Positions 58,336 through 64,000 of a stretch of DNA of 64,000 bases are shown here, one piece after another. The stretch spans positions 496,001 through 560,000 of the forward strand of contig NZ_AUFT01000001.1 of the NCBI RefSeq assembly GCF_000426645.1. The letters are read 5' to 3'. The DNA is from Nakamurella lactea DSM 19367. Its GTDB lineage: Bacteria; Actinomycetota; Actinomycetes; Mycobacteriales; Nakamurellaceae. Position 1 is the stretch's first letter; each line of letters starts with the position of its first letter. The translations under genes were made by a program, and so were the position numbers. Under the pieces are notes generated by a model, which did not search any database, was not told where the DNA came from, and was given only the letters and a program-made list of their open reading frames with translations.

Positions 58336-58404
58336 GCAGGTAGCGCAAACCTGTCCGGGTAGCGCGATTCTCACCGCGCGTCCCGGCAGCGTTGCGCTAC
58401 CTGC
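58336..58404. repeat. Extragenic inverted repeat (13-bp arms)
   Basis: GCAGGTAGCGCAA (58336-58348) pairs perfectly with TTGCGCTACCTGC (58392-58404). Inside, CCGGGTAGCGCG and CGCGCGTCCCGG pair almost completely, so the whole 69 nt can fold into one long stem. The motif GTAGCGC occurs twice directly. It lies 15 nt past the end of the UPF0182 gene. It could act as that gene's terminator or be a copy of a dispersed REP-like palindrome. Confidence 0.7.
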
Positions 58405-58418
58405 CAACGGGTTCTGGG

Positions 58419-61409
58419 TCAGCCGCCGGCCGGCGTGGTGGGGGCGGCACTGCCGGTACCGGTACTGCCGTTGCCGGGCGCCGTTGATGTACCGGTGGAC
58501 GATCCGGCTGCCGGTTTGGCCACCTTGATGTAGGCCTCGACTGCCTGCTCCAGCTTCTTGTTGGCAGCGCCGATCTTCTCCAGGTCACCGGACTTCTTCG
58601 CCTCGTCCAGCTGCTGCAGGGCGGCGTTCATGGCTGCCACCAACGCAGCCTCGTCCGGCGGCAGCACCACAACGGTCGAGCCGCCCGTCGGCGTGCTGGA
58701 CGAGGTGTCGGCCCCACTGGAGGTGACGATGGCTGCCGAGCCGGTCGCCCCTGGGTCGGCGCCACCGCCGGCACCGGGTTGGATCTCCACCTTCTGCTTC
58801 TTGGCCGCGTCCAGCAGCGCGTCGGCCAGCGTCGCCCCGCGACCCACCCGGTTGGAGAACCACACCAGCACCTGACCCAACTGCGGGTACGAACTGGTCG
58901 AGACACCGCGCAGGTACAGCGGTTCGACGTAGAGCAGACCGTTGTCGATGGGCAACGTCAGCAGGTTGCCGTACTCCACCTTGGCCTTGCCGCCCTGGAT
59001 CCGGGTGGCCACCCAGTTCGCGATGTCCTGGTCCGCATTGAACAACTGCTGCACCAGTTTCGGACCCGGTGTCTGAGTCGACGTCGGGAACTCGAGCACC
59101 GTCAGTTTCCCGTACTCCTTCGGGTCACCGTTGGCGGTCACGTAGGCCGCCATGAAGTCACGTTCGAACCCGGTGAGGGCGCTGGTCAGCTCGAATCTGG
59201 AATCCGTCTGGCCCGGCAGGGTGACCTGCAGGTAGTACGGCGGCTGGGCCGCCGTCACACTCTGTTCGGTCGGATCGTCCGGTTCCTTCCAGAAGTTCGA
59301 CGCCCGGAAGAAGGTCGCCCCGTCGTTGACGTGGTACTTGGTCAACAGCGACCGCTGTACCTCGAACAGGTCCTGTGGATAGCGGAAGTGTGACCGCAAC
59401 TCCGGGGTGATCTGGTCGCCCGGCGTGATGACGCCCGGGAACACCGACGACCAGGCCTTGAGCACCGGGTCGTTGTCGTCGACCTGGTACAGCTTCACCG
59501 AACCGTCGTAGGCGTCGACCACGGCCTTCACCGAGTTGCGGATGTAGCCGACCTCGGTCGGGTCCTGCGCCTGGGTGGCGCCGCGGGCCGACAGCGAGTT
59601 GGTGGTCGCCTCGGCCAGCGACATCTGTTGCGAGTACGGATAATTGGCCGCCGTGGTGTAGGCGTCGACGATCCAGACGATCTTCTTGTCGACCACTGCC
59701 GGGTACGGCTTGGTGTCCACCGTCAGGAACGGCGCCGCCTTCTCCACCCGGTCCCGGACCTCGCGGTTGTACATCACCTTGCTGGCGCCGTTGATCTGCG
59801 ACGAGAACAGGAAGTTCGCCTCGCCGTAGTACGTGGCGAAGACCAGCCGCTGGAACAGGTTCGACACCGGCACGCCACCGGTGCCCTGGTAGGTGTAGCG
59901 ATCGGCACCGGTGTCGTACTCCTGCGCCGCCTCGCCGGCCGCAGCCCCCACGATCGCGTAGTTGTTGGTCAGCTCGCCGTAGTAGATCCGCGGCTGGTCG
60001 ACCGGGATGTCGCCCTTGTTCGACAGGTCGGAGACGGTGAAGTCTGGATAGCCGTCGATCACCGTGTTCGCCGGCGCGGCGACGAAACCGTTGCCGTGGG
60101 TGAACACCATGTGCTGGTTGATCCAGTCGCGCTGGTTGTCGGCCAGCTTGTCGATGTTGATCTCCCGGGCGGCGACCACGTAGTCCTGGACCTTGTTGTC
60201 GACCGTGTACCTGTCCACTGACAGCTGGTCGGGGAAGCCGTAGAAGTTCTCCAGCTGCTGCCGCTGGGTGAAGGTGTCCGACAGCAGGTTCGGGTCCAGC
60301 AGCCGGGCGTTCGGAATGGTCTCCTTGTCCTTGGCCAGCGCCGCCGGGTCGCCGTCGGTCTTCTCCTTGTAGTCGACGTACGTCACCTTGTCGGAGGTCA
60401 GCCCGTAGGCGGCCTGAGTCGCTTCGATATTGCGCGTGATGTACGGCGGCTCCTTGGTCAGCCCGTTCGGCTTGACCACCACCTGCTGCAGGACCAGCGG
60501 CCAGACGCCGCCGATCAGCACGCTGGAGAGCACCAGCAGGGCCAGCGCGATGGCCGGCAGCTTCACCGAACGCAGGATGGCGCCGACGATGAAACCGACC
60601 GCGCAGATCCCCGCGATCACCATCAGGATGATCTTCGCCGGTAGCACCGCATTGACGTCGGTGTAGGAGGCGCCGGTGAAGCTGCCGCCCCGATCCGAGA
60701 ACAACAGGCTGTACCGGTCGAACCAGTACTGCACCGCCTTGATCAGCACGAAGACGCCGATCAGCAGCGACAGCTGCAGGGTGGCCGCCGAGGTCACCTT
60801 CCGGCCCGCACCCTGCAGTCGGATGCCGCCGTAGATGTACTGGACCAGCAGCACCGCCACGAAGCACAGCGCGGTGATGACGAACGCCCAGCCGAGCACC
60901 AGCTGGATCATCGGCAGCCGGAAGACGTAGAAGCCGACATCGTGCCCGAACTGCGGATCGGTCTGCCCGAAGTCGCCACCGTTGAGGAACAACTGCACGG
61001 TGGCCCACTGGCCCTGGGCGGACAGGCCGCAGATGATGCCGACCACCGCGGCGATGCCGATCGCGAACAGCCGCGGACGGGTCGAGATGATCGTCCGGTA
61101 CGGCGCCAACGGGTCGTTGCTGTCGCCGGTCGGCACGAAGACCGGACGGGACCGATAGGCGAACAACATCGCCAACAGCAGCAGGCCGCCGGCCAGCACA
61201 CCGACGATCAGGAACATCAGGATCCGGCTGATCGCCTGGGTGGTGAACACCTCGCGGAAGCCGACCTCGCCGTACCACAGGAAGTCGACGTAGATGCCGA
61301 CGAACTGGAACCACAGAATGGCCAGCACTGCCAACGACACCACGGCGATCAAGACCCGCTTGGCTCGCTTGGACATCGTCGGGATACCGATACCGGGCCG
61401 CATGCCCAC
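58419..61409 (-). CDS. UPF0182 family large membrane protein
   Basis: A 996-residue protein with seven transmembrane helices in the first 320 residues (VLIAVVSLAVLAILWFQFVG, ILMFLIVGVLAGGLLLLAML and so on), a large external domain up to about residue 900, and a low-complexity Ser/Thr/Gly/Ala tail containing a Lys/Glu/Ala helix. The length and the segments GEVGFREVFTTQAI, FGHDVGFYVFRLP and VGRGATLADALLDAAKK match the UPF0182 family of actinobacteria, whose function is unknown. GTG 61409 is eight bases after GAGGAG and is favoured over ATG 61403. It is divergent from the PPA1309 gene, a common arrangement in actinobacteria. Confidence 0.93.
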   Translation of the reverse strand: MGMRPGIGIPTMSKRAKRVLIAVVSLAVLAILWFQFVGIYVDFLWYGEVGFREVFTTQAISRILMFLIVGVLAGGLLLLAMLFAYRSRPVFVPTGDSNDPLAPYRTIISTRPRLFAIGIAAVVGIICGLSAQGQWATVQLFLNGGDFGQTDPQFGHDVGFYVFRLPMIQLVLGWAFVITALCFVAVLLVQYIYGGIRLQGAGRKVTSAATLQLSLLIGVFVLIKAVQYWFDRYSLLFSDRGGSFTGASYTDVNAVLPAKIILMVIAGICAVGFIVGAILRSVKLPAIALALLVLSSVLIGGVWPLVLQQVVVKPNGLTKEPPYITRNIEATQAAYGLTSDKVTYVDYKEKTDGDPAALAKDKETIPNARLLDPNLLSDTFTQRQQLENFYGFPDQLSVDRYTVDNKVQDYVVAAREINIDKLADNQRDWINQHMVFTHGNGFVAAPANTVIDGYPDFTVSDLSNKGDIPVDQPRIYYGELTNNYAIVGAAAGEAAQEYDTGADRYTYQGTGGVPVSNLFQRLVFATYYGEANFLFSSQINGASKVMYNREVRDRVEKAAPFLTVDTKPYPAVVDKKIVWIVDAYTTAANYPYSQQMSLAEATTNSLSARGATQAQDPTEVGYIRNSVKAVVDAYDGSVKLYQVDDNDPVLKAWSSVFPGVITPGDQITPELRSHFRYPQDLFEVQRSLLTKYHVNDGATFFRASNFWKEPDDPTEQSVTAAQPPYYLQVTLPGQTDSRFELTSALTGFERDFMAAYVTANGDPKEYGKLTVLEFPTSTQTPGPKLVQQLFNADQDIANWVATRIQGGKAKVEYGNLLTLPIDNGLLYVEPLYLRGVSTSSYPQLGQVLVWFSNRVGRGATLADALLDAAKKQKVEIQPGAGGGADPGATGSAAIVTSSGADTSSSTPTGGSTVVVLPPDEAALVAAMNAALQQLDEAKKSGDLEKIGAANKKLEQAVEAYIKVAKPAAGSSTGTSTAPGNGSTGTGSAAPTTPAGG

Positions 61410-61532
61410 GCCGCTGACTCCTCAATTCGACAGTCCCCGGGTTCCCGGGCACACCGAGGCACGCATCTGCGCCCTCGGTTGACCAACTGTAGAGGGCCTG
61501 GATTGGTTCCCGGCCCGTGCAAGGATCGGCGG

Positions 61533-62153
61533 GTGAGTTCCTCCCCCGAGATCCCGCCCGATGCCGGTGGTGACACCGGTGGCCCTGTCGTTGACCCGGC
61601 GATCGACCAGGCGACCTCGACCCGCTTGCCCGATTGGTGGGAGGACAACGACCTGGCGGCGGCCGTCGCCGAGGCCGAGCAGTTCGCCGGCGAGGCCGGC
61701 TGGGACGCCCCACCCCGGTTGTTCGCGCTGGTCGTCACCGACGAACTGCGGGCCGCGCAACCGGACCTGACCGCCCACCTGGCCGACAACGGCCACTACA
61801 CCCCGATCGCGCAGGACGCGCTACCGGCGGGCGATCTGGAACAGGCATTGGCCGGCATCGAATGGCCGGCTTCCGTCGCGGGTTGCGTCCTGGTGCAGGA
61901 GATCCTGGTGGTGCCGCCCGAGGTGGCCGATGAACTGGCTGACGATCCGGCGGCCGCGACCCGCGCCGCCGCTCACCCGGCCCGCACCGAGGCCCGGCTG
62001 ACGGCCGGCGTCATCCGCGGGGTTCCCGGTGGCGCCTGCCTGCTCCGGGTGCGGCCGCCATCCTCATCGGCGCCCGAGGCGGCGTCCGTGCCCCTGCGCG
62101 GGGCCGACCTGGCCCCTGGCCTGATCGCCGCCCTGCAGGCGACCTTCCACTAG
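61533..62153 (+). CDS. PPA1309-family protein
   Basis: A 206-residue acidic soluble protein. WDAPPRLFALVVTDELRAAQPD, SVAGCVLVQEILVVPPE and AHPARTEARLTAGVIRGVPGGACLLRVR are typical of the PPA1309 family, found in nearly all actinobacteria next to UPF0182 and YlbL genes. The function is not known. GTG 61533 follows AAGGA with about eight bases spacing. It is convergent with ylbL and divergent from UPF0182. Confidence 0.88.
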   Translation: MSSSPEIPPDAGGDTGGPVVDPAIDQATSTRLPDWWEDNDLAAAVAEAEQFAGEAGWDAPPRLFALVVTDELRAAQPDLTAHLADNGHYTPIAQDALPAGDLEQALAGIEWPASVAGCVLVQEILVVPPEVADELADDPAAATRAAAHPARTEARLTAGVIRGVPGGACLLRVRPPSSSAPEAASVPLRGADLAPGLIAALQATFH

Positions 62154-62190
62154 TGGGTGCACCGGGCATCGGGTGCCGGCGGTCACCGCG

Positions 62191-63261
62191 TCAGCAGCCG
62201 GCCGGGGTCTTGCCGTTCTTGAGATCCGTCATCGCCGCCATCGCATCGTCGAGGGTGGACACCTTCACCAGCTCGAGTCCGCTCGGCACCCTGGTGAGCG
62301 CCTCCTGACAGTTCGGCGCCGGCACCAGGAACACCGTCGCGCCGGCATCCCTGGCGGTGATCAGTTTCTGCACGATGCCGCCGATCGCCCCCACCGCAGG
62401 CGATTTGGAGGCATCGGCGTACGGCTGGATCTCGCCGGTGCCGGCGATGAAGTGCCCACTGGTCAGTTCGCCCGGCGTCAGTTTGTCGATGATGCCGAGG
62501 GTGAACATCAGGCCGGCCGACGGCCCGCCGATCCGGTCGAGGGTGATGTTCACCTGGAATGGCGCCGACGGCCGTTGCTGCGGCTCGATGCCCAGGCCCT
62601 TGGTCTTGTCCTGCGGGTTTTCGCCGAGGGTGATGGTCTCGGTCAGCTTCTTGCCGTCGCGGTCGACCACCAGCTCGACAGCGTCACCGGGTTTGGTGCC
62701 GGCCATCACCGTCAGCAGGCCTTTCAGGTCGTTGACGGCGGTGCCGTTGACCGACAGGATCCGGTCCTGCGGCTCGAGTTTCCCGGCGCTCGGGGAGTTG
62801 TCGATGACGTTGCCCACGTACAGCACCTGGGGGTAGCCGAGATAGGTGAGGGCGGAGATCTCGGCCGCCGACTGGGACTCCGCGAACATCTGGGCGTTCT
62901 CCTTGTTCACCTGCTCGACGGACTTGTTCGGCGGGAACTGGTCCTCCCGCGGAATCAGCGCGTAGCTGCCCTTGCCCCAGAGGCCGAGGGCGGCGAACAG
63001 CGGCAGCCGGTCGGTGATCGAGATCGCCGTCATGTTCAGGTGTCCGGACGGCTTCTCGTCGACCGACGCCGGGATGTCGTCGCCGGTGAAGGAGATCATC
63101 TCGGTCCCGTTGACCGAGCCGAGCGTGTCGAAGGTGACTCCCGGTCCTTCCGCGACGTAGGGCACCGGGATGGCCGCGCCCACCGCGATCAACGCCAGCG
63201 TCAGCACACTGCCCACCAGCAGGACGCGGCCGCGCACGGACATTCGGGTGAACCAATCCAT
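62191..63261 (-). CDS. YlbL-type membrane-anchored PDZ/Lon-like protease
   Basis: A 356-residue protein with one N-terminal transmembrane helix (VLLVGSVLTLALIAVGAAIPV), a PDZ domain (about 135-215, VGNVIDNSPSAGKLEPQDRILSVNG) and a C-terminal Lon-type S16 peptidase domain. That domain has the catalytic Ser248 (GGPSAGLMF) and the catalytic Lys near 299 (GIVQKLITARDAG). YlbL proteases degrade envelope or division proteins in other Gram-positives. There is no Shine-Dalgarno; TACAGT stands six bases before ATG, so the mRNA is likely leaderless. It is divergent from the metalloprotease gene, a conserved actinobacterial pairing. Confidence 0.94.
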   Translation of the reverse strand: MDWFTRMSVRGRVLLVGSVLTLALIAVGAAIPVPYVAEGPGVTFDTLGSVNGTEMISFTGDDIPASVDEKPSGHLNMTAISITDRLPLFAALGLWGKGSYALIPREDQFPPNKSVEQVNKENAQMFAESQSAAEISALTYLGYPQVLYVGNVIDNSPSAGKLEPQDRILSVNGTAVNDLKGLLTVMAGTKPGDAVELVVDRDGKKLTETITLGENPQDKTKGLGIEPQQRPSAPFQVNITLDRIGGPSAGLMFTLGIIDKLTPGELTSGHFIAGTGEIQPYADASKSPAVGAIGGIVQKLITARDAGATVFLVPAPNCQEALTRVPSGLELVKVSTLDDAMAAMTDLKNGKTPAGC

Positions 63262-63267
63262 CCGGCA

Positions 63268-63273
63268 ACTGTA
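63268..63273 (-). promoter_or_regulatory. Candidate -10 box of the ylbL-like gene (leaderless)
   Basis: Reverse-strand TACAGT lies six bases before the ATG at 63261, and no ribosome binding site is visible. Confidence 0.45.
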
Positions 63274-63384
63274 GGAGGTCGGTCCGGGTGCGGCCGCCAC
63301 CGCGCTGCCGACCCGCGGGCGCTGGACCGTTCGCTCTGCGCGATAGCGAAGGCAATCAGCTGCCCGTCGGCGCGCTCGGCTGCG

Positions 63385-63390
63385 TACCGT
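63385..63390 (+). promoter_or_regulatory. Candidate -10 box of the metalloprotease gene (leaderless)
   Basis: TACCGT lies six bases before ATG 63397. The GGAG between them is too close to the start to act as a normal Shine-Dalgarno. Confidence 0.45.
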
Positions 63391-63396
63391 GGAGAC

Positions 63397-64000
63397 ATGA
63401 CGAACCTGCCATTCGGCTTCAACACCGGCGACGGCGACGACGACCCGGACCAACGTCCCGGCGGTTCCGGCGCGGGCGGCTTCGGGCCGGAAGGCTTCGA
63501 CCTGAGCCAGTTGGGCAGCATGCTGTCCCAACTCGGACAGATGATGTCCGAGGCGGGCGGGCCCGGCGGCACCGCGGCCGGTCCGGTGAACTACGAGATG
63601 GCACAGAAGATCGCTCTGCAGGCGATTCCGGCCTCGCACCCGGCCAGTGCGGTCGACGTCGACAAGGTGCGGGAGGCGGTCCAGCTGGCCGAACTGTGGC
63701 TGGACGCCGCCACCTCGATGCCGGTCGCCACCCGCACGGCGACCGCCTGGTCGGCCCGCCAGTGGGTGGAGCAGACGATGCCGAACTGGCAGGCGCTGTG
63801 CACCCCGATCGCCGAGCGGGTCGCCTCGTCCTGGACCGAATCGCTGCCGCAGGAGATGGCCAGCCAGGTCGGGCCGCTGCTCGGCATGCTGGGTTCGATG
63901 GGCGCGATGACGTTCGGCACCCAGCTCGGCCAGGGTCTGGCGCAACTGTCCGGCGAGGTGCTCACCTCCACCGACGTCGGCCTCCCGCTCGGCCCGTCCG
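63397..64000 (+). CDS. Zinc-dependent metalloprotease family protein (3' end outside window)
   Basis: The first 201 codons of a gene that continues beyond the window. The sequence reads MTNLPFGFNTGDGDDDPDQR, then a Gly-rich region, ALQAIPASHPASAVDVDKVREAVQLAELWLD and AWSARQWVEQTMPNWQALC, the pattern of the actinobacterial zinc-dependent metalloprotease family (DUF2342, often named TIGR03624). The HExxH metal site would lie downstream of the window edge, so it cannot be checked here. It is divergent from ylbL. Confidence 0.85.
   Translation, partial: MTNLPFGFNTGDGDDDPDQRPGGSGAGGFGPEGFDLSQLGSMLSQLGQMMSEAGGPGGTAAGPVNYEMAQKIALQAIPASHPASAVDVDKVREAVQLAELWLDAATSMPVATRTATAWSARQWVEQTMPNWQALCTPIAERVASSWTESLPQEMASQVGPLLGMLGSMGAMTFGTQLGQGLAQLSGEVLTSTDVGLPLGPS

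Noticed and set aside
59158-61713. An 851-codon reverse-strand frame overlapping UPF0182
   Set aside because: Arg/Gly/Pro-rich off-frame reading on the same strand as a well-matching UPF0182 protein; typical for GC-rich DNA.
1-64000. CRISPR arrays, rRNA genes, insertion sequences or integrase-flanked islands
   Set aside because: No regularly spaced repeats, rRNA sequence, transposase frame or att-like duplication was found on reading the window.

Overview
The window is about 64 kb of very GC-rich DNA with densely packed genes. Start-stop overlaps (ATGA, GTGA) are frequent and GTG starts are common. A mycothiol-type DinB enzyme, a SARP/AfsR regulator, PucR and LtrA proteins, and the set UPF0182 / PPA1309 / YlbL / zinc metalloprotease around 58-64 kb point to a free-living actinomycete, plausibly of the Nakamurella/Frankineae kind. 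The genus is inference. I see no rRNA, insertion sequence, CRISPR array or clear prophage.

Layout. 0-3 kb: a two-component system of an intact kinase (cut by the window edge), a second kinase-like protein with a degenerate H-box, and a LuxR-type response regulator, then an Smr-domain protein. 3-7 kb: a TauE/SafE permease and a large AfsR-like regulator. 7-10 kb: a sulfonate/taurine-type ABC importer behind a SAM riboswitch whose closing helix overlaps the ribosome binding site. 9.7-14.3 kb: TerC, PucR, a mycothiol-type enzyme, a MaoC hydratase and a lipoprotein. 14.4-22.3 kb: a peptide/oligosaccharide-type ABC importer (5 genes) under a LacI regulator, with the decayed start of a GH1 beta-glucosidase between them. 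22.5-23.8 kb: LtrA. 23.9-30 kb: a sugar ABC importer without its own ATPase, followed by a NagZ-type GH3 hexosaminidase and a ROK regulator. 30-33 kb: a luciferase-type monooxygenase, a nucleoside hydrolase and a DUF4240 protein. 33-38 kb: dimethylargininase coupled to dhaK-dhaL-dhaM. 38-41 kb: NhaA, a GNAT protein and a tail-collar protein. 41-44.3 kb: a partial Tad pilus operon (tadB, tadC, a small pilin-like gene, two TadE-like genes). 44.3-46.4 kb: ribokinase and prfB. 46.5-54.3 kb: a reverse-strand run of GH172, YbaK-like, RpiR, murQ, a sugar-binding protein, two permeases and a BadF-type amino-sugar kinase. 54.3-58 kb: ClC channel, potassium channel, HerA-like ATPase. 58.2 kb: initiator tRNA-Met. 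58.4-64 kb: UPF0182, PPA1309, YlbL protease and the start of a zinc metalloprotease.

How it fits together. The main theme is carbohydrate and cell-wall salvage. The murQ run reads as import of MurNAc/GlcNAc by an ABC system, phosphorylation by a MurK-like kinase, and lactyl-ether cleavage by MurQ under an RpiR/MurR-type repressor. The promoter in front of murQ carries a near-perfect inverted repeat and looks leaderless. The NagZ cluster could supply the same amino sugars from muropeptides, and the GH172 gene belongs to a family that includes D-arabinofuranosidases, so cell-wall arabinan is a conceivable further substrate. Neither sugar importer encodes an ATPase, so a shared MsiK-like ATPase elsewhere is expected. 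Several start codons lie 6-8 nt after a TANNNT box, suggesting common leaderless transcription.

Start codons were chosen from Shine-Dalgarno spacing, overlaps and family length; each uncertain choice is stated in its entry.
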